Positions 16,704 to 24,768 of a DNA stretch of 64,000 bases are shown here, one piece after another; position 1 is the first letter of the stretch, and each line of letters opens with the position of its first letter. The notes under the pieces were generated by a model, which was given only the letters and a program-made list of their open reading frames with translations, was not told the origin of the DNA and did no database searches. The stretch is from Salinibacterium sp. (lineage in GTDB: Bacteria; Actinomycetota; Actinomycetes; Actinomycetales; Microbacteriaceae), in contig JAHBSZ010000001.1 in NCBI GenBank assembly GCA_019638845.1, positions 62,001 through 126,000 on the forward strand. The letters run 5' to 3'. The translations under genes were made by a program, and so were the position numbers.

Positions 16704-17882
16704 GTGACCGAATCCCTGCTGCTGGATATCCTGCTCATCCTCATGCTTGTCGGCTACCTCGTCTACGGGTTCCGTAACGGGCTCTCCGGCAGCATCTTCG
16801 CGATCGCCGGGATCATCGCCGGGATCATCGCCGCGTTCTTCCTCGCCCCGCTCATTGCGAATCTCGTTCCCATCCCGTTCGCGCGCCTGGGAATCACCGT
16901 CATTGTCGCCTTCGGATTCGTGGCAATCGGCCACGCGCTGGGCAGTGCGATCGGCAGGTTCGTGCGCCGAGGCTTCTTGCGCAGCCCCCTCGGCGGACTC
17001 GACCGCGTACTCGGGGCGCTCGTCACTGGAATAGTCGCCGCGCTTGTCGCCTCGATGATCGCCTTCAGCGTCGCACAGCTCGGAGTCCCGCTGCTCTCCA
17101 AAGCGATCTCGGGTTCGACGTTCCTTCGTATCGTCAACTCGCTGACCCCCGACCCCGTCGAGGCATTCCTCGCTCAGGTGCGCGCGACAGTTGTCGACAA
17201 GGGCATCCCGCTCTTTACGGGTACGCTGACCAGCCCACCAGTCATCCCGCAGATCGACACCGGTAGTGGCGCGTTGAACGCGGCCGCCCAGTCGGTCGTG
17301 CGCATCACGGGCAACGCCTACGCGTGTGGGGTCTCGCAGTCCGGTTCAGGGTTCGTCGTCTACGACGACCGGGTGGTCACGAACGCCCATGTGGTCGCCG
17401 GGGTCACGGAACCCGTCATCGAGACCCCGGGCGGGCAGTCGATCGCCGGAACCGTCGTGTATTTCGACCCGATCGACGACCTTGCCGTCATCGCTGTCCC
17501 CGGGCTCGACGCGCCGGCACTCCCCCTCGGCGCCACGCAGCCGCCGTCGACGGATGCCGCGTTCGAGGGCTATCCCTACGGCGGTCCATTCCAGTCCGGT
17601 GCGGCAAACATCATCTCCGTGACCTCACCCGCCGTCCCCGACATCTACGACCAGAGCCGTTCGCAGCGCGAGGTGTACACGCTCGCCGCCAACATCCACG
17701 AAGGCAACTCGGGCGGCCCCCTGCTGACCTTGGACGGCTCGGTCGTGGGAGTGGTCTTCGCCCGCAGCGGAGACACCGCGAACGTCGGCTACGCGATGAC
17801 CATGGCTGAACTCGAACCGGTGACCAACCAAGCCGCCGGGCTCACCGAGACCGTGTCGTCAGGTTCCTGCATATCCGAATAG
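16704..17882 (+). CDS. MarP-like membrane-anchored periplasmic serine protease
   Basis: A 392-residue protease: four membrane helices of the CvpA/colicin V production type (about 5-125), then a chymotrypsin-fold domain (about 190-392). Catalytic triad H229 (NAHVV), D259 (DPIDDLAV) and S336 (GNSGGPLL). C208 and a Cys four residues from the C-terminus match the disulfide pair that controls activity of Mycobacterium tuberculosis MarP (acid and oxidative-stress resistance by activating a cell-wall hydrolase). The GTG start is the only in-frame option near an AGGGAAG site. It is likely a single-gene unit, convergent with 17893-18528. Confidence 0.92.
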   Translation: MTESLLLDILLILMLVGYLVYGFRNGLSGSIFAIAGIIAGIIAAFFLAPLIANLVPIPFARLGITVIVAFGFVAIGHALGSAIGRFVRRGFLRSPLGGLDRVLGALVTGIVAALVASMIAFSVAQLGVPLLSKAISGSTFLRIVNSLTPDPVEAFLAQVRATVVDKGIPLFTGTLTSPPVIPQIDTGSGALNAAAQSVVRITGNAYACGVSQSGSGFVVYDDRVVTNAHVVAGVTEPVIETPGGQSIAGTVVYFDPIDDLAVIAVPGLDAPALPLGATQPPSTDAAFEGYPYGGPFQSGAANIISVTSPAVPDIYDQSRSQREVYTLAANIHEGNSGGPLLTLDGSVVGVVFARSGDTANVGYAMTMAELEPVTNQAAGLTETVSSGSCISE

Positions 17883-17892
17883 CGCCGGCGCT

Positions 17893-18528
17893 TCACCGTT
17901 CGAACTGAAGCAAGATGGGATCAGTCGCGGTACCGGGGCACACATCACGGGGGCTGCCGGGAACCGTTGCCGTCGCATACCAACTCCAGTCGTTGCCGAG
18001 CCGTTTGACGGAACTTCGGGGAAACACCGCGGTCACGACGTCGCCTTCCACCGAAACATCTTTCGCATCGAGGGTGTCCACGGATGACTTGTCCAGATTG
18101 GCGACGAAGACCCGGTCGACATCACCGTCGCGCAGGTCGATGACGAACCGGTAGGCCTTGTCGGCGCTGCGCTGCGCATAAAGCTCGAGAGTGGACGAAC
18201 CCATCGGTACCCCACCGACGAGCGCGAACCGCACCACGAGATCGCCGCCGTCCAACGACAGCCGTACGGCGTCGAGATCGGCGGCGCCGTCTCCGAGTGC
18301 ATCAACGCACTCGTTCTTTCCGGGGTCGGGACGAGAAGGGGCGGGAGTCGAGGTCTCGGGATCGATGACAGCGGGCGTTGCTGCGGTAGGCGCGACACCC
18401 AGAGGACCAGCACTCGTGGGTGTCCCTGCGGTAATCGCCCGGAGCGCGAGCGCGATCAGCAGACCCACCACTACCGCGAGTGCGAGCCCGCCGATCCCGA
18501 GCAGGATGTAGCGCAGGCGAGGCGTCAT
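17893..18528 (-). CDS. Membrane-anchored exported protein, unknown function
   Basis: A 211-residue protein with an N-terminal membrane helix (about 6-32), a Pro/Thr/Ser-rich linker (35-65) and an exported domain (about 70-211) that begins with a Cys (NECVDA) and ends with a second Cys (RDVCPG), possibly paired. The domain reads as a beta-rich fold handling a measured quantity (DLVVRFALVGGVP, YRFVIDLRDGDVDRVFVA), but I cannot name the family. The ATG overlaps the stop of 18525-18887 as ATGA, so the two are translationally coupled. Confidence 0.75.
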   Translation of the reverse strand: MTPRLRYILLGIGGLALAVVVGLLIALALRAITAGTPTSAGPLGVAPTAATPAVIDPETSTPAPSRPDPGKNECVDALGDGAADLDAVRLSLDGGDLVVRFALVGGVPMGSSTLELYAQRSADKAYRFVIDLRDGDVDRVFVANLDKSSVDTLDAKDVSVEGDVVTAVFPRSSVKRLGNDWSWYATATVPGSPRDVCPGTATDPILLQFER

Positions 18529-18887
18529 CGCGCGATGTACCAGTCCGTGTACTCGGTCGCCCGGCCGTCCTCGGCAAACCGAATCACCCAAAGATTGTCG
18601 TATGTGCCTCCCTTGGCACCCTCCGGATACACGGTGACACATCGGACGACCGCGGTATCACCGTCGATCGCGACCGGATGCCACTCGAAGGTTGTGGTGC
18701 CGGGGGCGTCTTGTGAGGCAAGCCAACCCGAAACTATGGCCTCATGCCCTGCCCAGCCTGCGTCGGACGGATGGCCGCGATACACGGCATCCTCAGTGAA
18801 TGGGGCGCGAATGTCGTCCGGGAGGTTTGACTCCCAGGCCTTGCGGTACAGGGCGACCCAAGTTGCGACATCAGGTGAAGTGGGCAT
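18525..18887 (-). CDS. SnoaL-like / NTF2-fold protein
   Basis: A 120-residue protein of the nuclear transport factor 2 superfamily (SnoaL-like): an N-terminal helix pair (WVALYRKAWESN), FTEDAVYRGHPSDAG and a C-terminal curved sheet (NLWVIRFAEDGRATEYTDWYI). Members bind small molecules or act as isomerases or hydrolases; the substrate here is unknown. TAATCT (18895-18900) ends 7 nt before the ATG, so the transcript is probably leaderless. It is the first gene of a two-gene operon with 17893-18528. Confidence 0.85.
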   Translation of the reverse strand: MPTSPDVATWVALYRKAWESNLPDDIRAPFTEDAVYRGHPSDAGWAGHEAIVSGWLASQDAPGTTTFEWHPVAIDGDTAVVRCVTVYPEGAKGGTYDNLWVIRFAEDGRATEYTDWYIAR

Positions 18888-18908
18888 GCCACTCAGATTA
18901 CGCCGCGC

Positions 18909-19706
18909 TCAGTTGCGGACGACCACCGTTACGAAGGCTGCGATCACCGAGCACACGCTCGCGTAGACGACGATTGTGGCCGCGGCAGCCCAGAGAATCC
19001 GACGAACGAGCGCATCGTTGACGGCCGAACGAATGGTTCCGAAGTCCCTGTGCAACTGCTGGGTATCCAAATCCACGGCATCGGCCGCTGGCCAGGTGCT
19101 CTCCAAGTCGGCAAGATCCGAAACGTTGGCGACCTCTTCGCCCGTGAGCGTGCGAGGCGCATGCGCGAGCACGCCCGCGAGTTCACCGGAGGAGATGACC
19201 TTCACCCCTCGCGGCGCCTTGCGCACAGTGAGTCGGGCAGGGTCAACAACCACGAGCAAGGGGCGCACGCGAACGGGCTTTCCCGCCGCCAAACTCAACA
19301 ACCGGGACACTTCAGCAGCTTCATCAGCCGCAGAACTGATGTCGAGGTGCGGCTCACCATCGACGGAAAGCTTCACGCCGTCAACAATCACCTCGTTGCG
19401 ACCGTAGTTGACCGCGTGCACGGTGAAAGTTCCCGCCCTGCCGATCAGGAGATGGTCAACTGCCGAACCGTCAAGGGGAAGGTCATGGAGCACGTCCCAC
19501 GTGGGACCAAGGTTCTCGAGCACATCGCCGACGACGAGTTCTCCGAGCGCGCCGCGGTAGTGCTGGCGGGCTTCAAAAGTCAACGGACTCACGCCAAGAA
19601 TCCGCGCGAGGCGGCCACGAACCGGGGCGGAGTACTGCGCGCGAACAACAGCAGCCATCGCCGACTGACCCGCGACTCGTTCGCGAAGGGTGCGACTGTG
19701 CTGCAT
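18909..19706 (-). CDS. NERD-like protein, second copy, catalytic lysine missing, membrane-anchored
   Basis: A 265-residue paralogue of the protein at 12113-12886, sharing GALGE (about residue 52), VDHLLIGRAGTFTV (about 85), VVDPARLTVRKAPRGVKVI and a C-terminal transmembrane helix (ILWAAAATIVVYASVCSVIA). Where active NERD domains carry a T-K or D-x-K motif this protein reads HAVNYG, so the catalytic lysine is Val. The aspartate (VDH) and glutamate (LGE) remain. GGGGAGGGG lies 8-9 nt before the ATG. It sits downstream of a terminator that separates it from helD. Role unknown; the loss of the lysine suggests binding rather than cutting. Confidence 0.75.
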   Translation of the reverse strand: MQHSRTLRERVAGQSAMAAVVRAQYSAPVRGRLARILGVSPLTFEARQHYRGALGELVVGDVLENLGPTWDVLHDLPLDGSAVDHLLIGRAGTFTVHAVNYGRNEVIVDGVKLSVDGEPHLDISSAADEAAEVSRLLSLAAGKPVRVRPLLVVVDPARLTVRKAPRGVKVISSGELAGVLAHAPRTLTGEEVANVSDLADLESTWPAADAVDLDTQQLHRDFGTIRSAVNDALVRRILWAAAATIVVYASVCSVIAAFVTVVVRN

Positions 19707-19738
19707 CGGTTCGCCCCTCCCCGCCCGCGGATGCCCAG

Positions 19739-19779
19739 AAAAAAGTACGTTGGGCCGGAGGCACCCCCGCCTCCGGCCC
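19739..19779 (-). terminator. Intrinsic terminator between helD and the NERD-like gene
   Basis: GGGCCGGAGGC (19752-19762) and GCCTCCGGCCC (19769-19779) form a perfect 11-bp stem with a 6-nt loop. On the minus strand a TTTTTT run (19739-19744) follows after 7 nt. It ends transcripts coming from helD or from a putative small RNA starting near 19880, about 33 nt before the NERD-like start. Confidence 0.7.
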
Positions 19780-19808
19780 TACTCGCAGCGACACGTCGCT
19801 TTGATGTG

Positions 19809-19849
19809 TACTACCGAACGCTCCCTCCCCCGAAGGTTCGTTCGTAGTA
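19809..19849. other. Bulged hairpin in the helD downstream region
   Basis: TACTAC-C-GAACG (19809-19820) pairs with CGTTC-GTAGTA (19839-19849), an 11-bp stem with one bulged C. It lies between the conserved element at 19888-19913 and the terminator at 19739-19779, in a stretch without coding potential, and could be part of a small RNA or a long leader. Confidence 0.4.
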
Positions 19850-19880
19850 ACAGTGTGCGCCGTCGATACTTAGCCGCACA

Positions 19881-19913
19881 GCCCCCACTACTGGGCATCC
19901 CACTGTGGGGGGC
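19881..19913. promoter_or_regulatory. Conserved C/G-rich element, copy 2
   Basis: The core 19888-19913 (CTACTG, GGCA, TCCC, ACTGT, GGGGGGC) matches the element at 12934-12960 in the same orientation upstream of a NERD-like gene. With the preceding GCCCCC it also forms a hairpin (19881-19888 with 19905-19913) that abuts the helD stop codon at 19914. Confidence 0.4.
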
Positions 19914-22205
19914 CTACGGCACTGGCTCGATACCGGCAGGAAGTGGGCCTGTGGTCACGAGGTGCAACCGTTGAGTCGTGCGAGTCATGGCCACGTAGAG
20001 GGCGGCAGCCCCCCGAGTGATTTCGTCCACAATGCGCTGCGGTTCAACCACCACGACCGCGTCGAACTCGAGACCTTTGGACTCCTGAGGCGTCAATACG
20101 GCGACCGCGCGATTGAGCCCTGCTGCGCCTCTGCCCACATCTGAACCAAGGGATGCTTCAAGCGCGGGCCATACGTCGGCAACGAGCGATTCGCTCACGA
20201 TGACCGCTACGGTGCCCTCGCCGATTGCCCTATCGGCGACCACCGTCGCTACCACTGCATCAGAAAGCTCACCCGCCCGCACGATGTCGACTGGCCACTC
20301 GCTCTCCCGCACCGCACGAGAGCGGGTGATATTGACGCCGTGAGCAACGGCCATCGACTCCGCAACCTCGGAGATCTGTGCCGGCGTCCGGTAGTTCACC
20401 GTTAACTCCTCGAGGCGCCAGCCGTCACCGACATGCGGCGCGAGGGCGGCCGCCCAGCTTGCTGCGCCGGCCGCGGCCGACGCTTGCGCAATGTCACCCA
20501 CGATCGTGAATGATTTGAGCGGGTTGCGACGCGTCAGCAGGCGCCATTGCATCGGCGAGAGTTCCTGAGCTTCATCAACGACCACATGGCCATATCCCCA
20601 CGCGCGATCGACCGCAGCGAGTTCGGCTGTGGTACCTCGCTCCACCGACGCCTCGAAGCCTTCGGCCAGAGTGCGAGCGTCGACAAGACCTTTGACCTGC
20701 ATGTTCTCGATGGCCGCCTGTGCATTCTCGAGATCGCGTTTGCGTTGCTGTTTGAGCTCCCGCTGGTTACTGGCGGCACCAGCATCGACTTCACCCAGAA
20801 GTTCTGCTGCCTCGTCGAGAAGTGCTACATCGGAAACCGTAAATGGTTCGTCACGGTCACGCAGCAACAATGCCCGCTGCGCAGGCGTCCACTCCGGAGT
20901 AAGGGAGGCGAGCCACTGCGGCCGCGCGTAAAGGTCTCGGATCAACTTTTGCGGCGACAACGGCAGCCACGCAGTGTTCAGGGCGACCTTCACATCGTGG
21001 GAGGTACGCAGGTCTTCACGAAGCCACGCCTGGTCGCTCTCCTCGATGGTGTTGCCATGATCCCGCAACTGATCAGCGAGCATCCGGGCCAACGAACCGA
21101 GAGCGGCTTTGTTGAAGGTGACGCGGGCGAGATTGTGCGGTTTCTTCGTGTCCCACGCGCGCTGCATCGCCGACTGAATGAGCTGGGGCTCCACAGTGAG
21201 CAACTCCCCGTTCACGTCGAGAACCTGCGGCGAGCGCGGAACGACCTGCCTCGACCGCACGGCCCGTGCAATGAGTTTCGCCATCTCGAGCGAACCCTTG
21301 AGCGCCGCGACATCCGGTGCATCTTCTCGAGAAACGTCGATTCCGGGGAAGAGTTGCCCGACGCTGGCGAGCACGACACCCGTTTCGCCCAGCGACGGGA
21401 GTACCGCTTCGATGTATTGCAGGAAACTGCGCGACGGACCCACGATGAGTACGCCGGATGCCGCGAGCCGCTCCCGGTGCGAATAGAGCAGGTAGGCGGC
21501 GCGATGCAGGGCAACAGCCGTCTTACCGGTTCCCGGTCCCCCCTGCACGACGAGCGTGCCGCGGAGTTCGGACCGGATGATGGCGTCCTGCTCGGCCTGG
21601 ATTGTGGCAACAATGTCACCCATGCGACCCGTGCGCTGCAACGTCAGCGTCGCCATCAGGGCGGCCTCACCCTGAAGTGATTCGACCCCCTCGGTGAGCA
21701 ATGCGTCGTCAAAAATCTCGTCGTCGATCCGGATGATCGTGCGGCCCTTGCTCTGCAAGTGTCGGCGGGCACGTGCACCCAACGGTGTGGCGGCCGTGGC
21801 TTGGTAGAACGCGCGCGCCTGAGGAACGCGCCAGTCGAGCAACAGTGGCAACTGGTCTTCGTCGCGGAGCCCTATCCGCCCGATGTACCGATAGACGGAA
21901 TCGTCATCGTTCGTCCCGAGTTCGAGTCTGCCGAACGCGAGGCGCTCGTCGATTTGACGCAATTGGGCGATGCGATCCTCGTAGATGCGGGCGAACGAGT
22001 CGCGCTCGGACCGGTTCTGGTGGGTTCCTCCGGGGTTCGAGCGGCGCACCGCCAGCAAGTGCTGCTGCGCTTCGTCTCGAAGCTCGTCGAGGCGCGTGTA
22101 GAGAGCACCGACGTAGTCACGTTCTCTGTCCAGCTCGCTGATCTGTCCCACCTCGTTCGCGTACCCAGTGCCCTCAAATCCGGCCTTCCATCCTACCGAA
22201 ATCAC
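19914..22205 (-). CDS. helD: HelD-like RNA polymerase-associated SF1 helicase
   Basis: A 763-residue UvrD/Rep-type ATPase of the HelD family. These proteins bind RNA polymerase, pry open its DNA and RNA channels to recycle stalled enzyme, and in actinobacteria some protect it from rifamycins (HelR). Seen here: N-terminal coiled-coil arm (about 25-95, inserted into the secondary channel in known structures), Walker A GGPGTGKT (222-229), Walker B-like VVVDEAQELSP (about residue 545) and the C-terminal motif YVAMTRTTQRLHLV. The GTG at 22205 follows GGGGAGGA by 14 nt, and a second GTG at 22151 is possible. I see no clear rifamycin-associated element upstream, but there is a 13-bp inverted repeat at 22285-22335. 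Confidence 0.9.
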   Translation of the reverse strand: MISVGWKAGFEGTGYANEVGQISELDRERDYVGALYTRLDELRDEAQQHLLAVRRSNPGGTHQNRSERDSFARIYEDRIAQLRQIDERLAFGRLELGTNDDDSVYRYIGRIGLRDEDQLPLLLDWRVPQARAFYQATAATPLGARARRHLQSKGRTIIRIDDEIFDDALLTEGVESLQGEAALMATLTLQRTGRMGDIVATIQAEQDAIIRSELRGTLVVQGGPGTGKTAVALHRAAYLLYSHRERLAASGVLIVGPSRSFLQYIEAVLPSLGETGVVLASVGQLFPGIDVSREDAPDVAALKGSLEMAKLIARAVRSRQVVPRSPQVLDVNGELLTVEPQLIQSAMQRAWDTKKPHNLARVTFNKAALGSLARMLADQLRDHGNTIEESDQAWLREDLRTSHDVKVALNTAWLPLSPQKLIRDLYARPQWLASLTPEWTPAQRALLLRDRDEPFTVSDVALLDEAAELLGEVDAGAASNQRELKQQRKRDLENAQAAIENMQVKGLVDARTLAEGFEASVERGTTAELAAVDRAWGYGHVVVDEAQELSPMQWRLLTRRNPLKSFTIVGDIAQASAAAGAASWAAALAPHVGDGWRLEELTVNYRTPAQISEVAESMAVAHGVNITRSRAVRESEWPVDIVRAGELSDAVVATVVADRAIGEGTVAVIVSESLVADVWPALEASLGSDVGRGAAGLNRAVAVLTPQESKGLEFDAVVVVEPQRIVDEITRGAAALYVAMTRTTQRLHLVTTGPLPAGIEPVP

Positions 22206-22284
22206 GTCGCGGTAAATGTTCCTCCCCGACTCACCGTGAGGTCTTGCGCCGGGAACAACGCGGTGGGAGTCTGTAGCCAGTACA

Positions 22285-22335
22285 ACTCATCGCCCAGAAG
22301 CGCCGGAGGCAATGCCCCGCCACTGGGCGATGAGT
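22285..22335. promoter_or_regulatory. Perfect 13-bp inverted repeat between helD and the next gene
   Basis: ACTCATCGCCCAG (22285-22297) and CTGGGCGATGAGT (22323-22335) are exact inverted repeats with a 25-nt spacer. They lie in the 163-bp divergent region, 80-130 nt upstream of helD and 34 nt upstream of the 22369 gene. It could be a double operator or an RNA hairpin in the leader of either gene. Confidence 0.55.
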
Positions 22336-22368
22336 CTGTGAGGCGCCTGTCTATGACAAGCTGAAGCT

Positions 22369-23448
22369 GTGAGCGTACGTACCGTCGACTACTCCGCCCT
22401 CACGGAGCCGGTCAGCCCGACCGGGGTGAAGGCGTTCCGCACCGCGATGCGCGCGAGGCCCGAATACTCGACAACGTCGCCAGTCGTCGCCGCAATCATC
22501 GTGGTCGTGATGCTGTTCGCTCTCGGAACCTTCGTTCTGAGCATCCTCACCATCTTCATTGCACTCGTCGCGACTTCATCGAGCGATATCGGCGTCATCA
22601 TTCTCGGATTCGTGATCGCCGCTCTCATGGTGGCGGGCATTGTCGTGATCGCGATCGTCGGGATCAGGTCGGTGCTCGGGGGAGGCAGGTGGGAGCGCTG
22701 GATGCGTTTGGACAGATTTGCCTCCGCCAACGGGCTGATCTTCGCCCCGCATAGCGCAGCACCGAGCTACCCCGGGGCGATTTTCCAGCTGGGGAGCTCC
22801 CGATTTGCCATCGATCACCTGCGCTCGGCATCCGATCGCTTCCTGGACTACGGCAACTTCCGGTACACAACGGGCAGCGGAAAGAACCGATCGACCCACA
22901 CCTGGGGCTTCATGGCGCTCCAGCTTGACCGCGCCCTGCCCCAGATGGTTCTCGACTCGAAAACCAACAACGGACTGTTCGGCAGCAACCTGCCCGCGAC
23001 TTTCAGGAAAGACCAGATCCTGCACCTGGAGGGCGACTTTGACAAGTACTTCACCCTCTACTGTCCCAACCAATACGAACGTGATGCTCTCTATGTCTTC
23101 ACGCCAGACCTCATGGTGCTGCTCATCGACAATGCCGCACCGTTCGATGTCGAGATCGTCGACAAATGGATGTTCGTCTACTCCTCGGCGGCGTTCGATT
23201 TGCGCCAGCCTGCAGTCCACCAACGCCTACTGAGAATCGTGGACACCGTCGGACGTAAGGCGCTCAGCCAGTCAGATCGCTACCGCGATGACCGCGTGGA
23301 TGACTTCGCCGCGAACGTCATCGCACCGCAGGGCCAAGGACTCAAACGGGGAATCCCGGCGGTCGGAATCATCCTGCTCGTGATCCTTGGCGTCACGTGG
23401 CTGTGGCCCGCGCTCGGCGGGATCGTCTCCGTGCTGGTCGGCAACTGA
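22369..23448 (+). CDS. Membrane protein of unknown function
   Basis: A 359-residue protein with two or three N-terminal membrane helices (about 38-70 and 73-100), a soluble domain of about 200 residues (110-325) and a C-terminal membrane helix (about 335-355). The central domain contains GRWERWMRLDRFASANGL and a beta-rich region with LEGDFDKYFTLYCPNQYERDALYVFTPDLM. I do not recognise the family; the arrangement resembles actinobacterial DUF proteins that sense or bind something on the cytoplasmic face. The GTG at 22369 has TATGAC (22352-22357) 11 nt upstream. It is 3 nt from the MFS gene, so the two form an operon. Confidence 0.75.
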   Translation: MSVRTVDYSALTEPVSPTGVKAFRTAMRARPEYSTTSPVVAAIIVVVMLFALGTFVLSILTIFIALVATSSSDIGVIILGFVIAALMVAGIVVIAIVGIRSVLGGGRWERWMRLDRFASANGLIFAPHSAAPSYPGAIFQLGSSRFAIDHLRSASDRFLDYGNFRYTTGSGKNRSTHTWGFMALQLDRALPQMVLDSKTNNGLFGSNLPATFRKDQILHLEGDFDKYFTLYCPNQYERDALYVFTPDLMVLLIDNAAPFDVEIVDKWMFVYSSAAFDLRQPAVHQRLLRIVDTVGRKALSQSDRYRDDRVDDFAANVIAPQGQGLKRGIPAVGIILLVILGVTWLWPALGGIVSVLVGN

Positions 23449-23451
23449 GCC

Positions 23452-24768
23452 GTGACCGATCACCCCCCTGAACGCCGGAGTGCGTTCGTCGACCTCCGAC
23501 CCCTCCGTGAAAGCCCCGCATTCGCCCGGCTATGGATCGGAACCGCGATCTCGGCGATCGGCGCCCAACTCACCCTCGTGGCCATCGGGCTGCAGGTGTA
23601 CGACATTACGAAGTCGACATTCGCGGTCGCCCTCGTTTCGGGCTTTGCTCTCGTTCCGATGATCGTCTTCGGCATCTATGCGGGCCTTCTCAACGACTAC
23701 TTCAATCGCCGCACGGTACTCATCTGGTCAGCGAGCATTGCGTGGGCCTCGAGCGCAGCCCTCGCGATCCTCGCCTGGCTTGAGGTTGACACCGTGTGGC
23801 CGCTCTATGTGCTCGCCGTCATCGGCGCGGTGACGGCCAGCACCTCGGCAACAACCCGATTCGCGATCATCCCGCGCCTGCTACCCCCGCACCTTCTCCC
23901 CGCAGGCTCAGCACTCGGTGGGATCAGCTTCGGTGTCGCACTCACCCTCGGGCCGGCCCTCGCTGGGGTGCTCGTCGCGGTCGTGGGCTTCAGCTGGACC
24001 TACACGGTCGATGTTGTGCTCTTTGTTGCCGGTTTCTTGGGGATCGTGTCCCTCCCAGGCCTGCGGCCCGAAGGCCAGACCACGCGACCCGGATGGGCAT
24101 CGATCAAGGGCGGCTGGGACTTCCTGCGCACAGCCCCCAACATCCGGGCATCCTTTCTCGTCGACATCATCGCCATGACCTTCGGTCGCCCTCAGGTGCT
24201 GTTCCCTGCGGTCGGTGCGCTCGTGATCGGCGGCGGACCAATCACCGTGGGAGTGCTGGTCGCTTCCGGAGCGATCGGCGTGTTCCTGTCGAGTCTGTTC
24301 TCCGGGCGTGTGACGGGATACCGCTGGCACGGTGTCGCTATCGGGTGGTCGATTGCCGTGTACGGGGTCTTCGTCGCCGCGATGGGCGGCGTATTCGGCA
24401 TCATGTCGACGAACTGGTTCGGACCGGTGGGCCCGGACATCGCCCAGGCAAACATCCCCGCCCTTGTCATCGCCGCCGTGCTTTCCGCAGGAATGGGAGC
24501 ATCGGACAACGTGAGCACGATCTTCCGGATGACCATGATGCAATCAGCTGTTCCCGACGAGATGCGCGGTCGCATTCAGGGAGTGTTCACTGTGGTCGTC
24601 ACCGGCGGGCCCAGACTCGGTGAACTCCTCATCGGTACCCTTGCGGGATTGACCACGCTGTGGTTGCCGCCCATCCTCGGCGGCATCGCGATAATCGTGC
24701 TTGTCTCTGTCGTGTTGCGAGTGCAGCGCAGCTTCCGGGAGTACGACGCGATCAATCCTCGCCGCTAG
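23452..24768 (+). CDS. MFS transporter, MFS_3 / enterobactin-exporter type
   Basis: A 438-residue major facilitator with about 12 membrane helices, of the MFS_3 (EntS/macrolide efflux-like) group, which export siderophores, drugs or other small molecules by proton antiport. Diagnostic stretches: FARLWIGTAISAIGAQLT at the start of helix 1, the A-like loop NDYFNRRTVLIWS after helix 2, and MTMMQSAVPDEMRGRIQGVF in the second half. The GTG lies 3 nt after the stop of 22369-23448. The 3' end overlaps the convergent PrsW gene by 4 nt. The substrate cannot be deduced. Confidence 0.9.
   Translation: MTDHPPERRSAFVDLRPLRESPAFARLWIGTAISAIGAQLTLVAIGLQVYDITKSTFAVALVSGFALVPMIVFGIYAGLLNDYFNRRTVLIWSASIAWASSAALAILAWLEVDTVWPLYVLAVIGAVTASTSATTRFAIIPRLLPPHLLPAGSALGGISFGVALTLGPALAGVLVAVVGFSWTYTVDVVLFVAGFLGIVSLPGLRPEGQTTRPGWASIKGGWDFLRTAPNIRASFLVDIIAMTFGRPQVLFPAVGALVIGGGPITVGVLVASGAIGVFLSSLFSGRVTGYRWHGVAIGWSIAVYGVFVAAMGGVFGIMSTNWFGPVGPDIAQANIPALVIAAVLSAGMGASDNVSTIFRMTMMQSAVPDEMRGRIQGVFTVVVTGGPRLGELLIGTLAGLTTLWLPPILGGIAIIVLVSVVLRVQRSFREYDAINPRR

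Noticed and set aside
22206-22368. Rifamycin-associated element upstream of helD
   Set aside because: I looked for the known GC-rich palindrome of rifamycin-inducible genes and did not find it; only the unrelated 13-bp inverted repeat is present.
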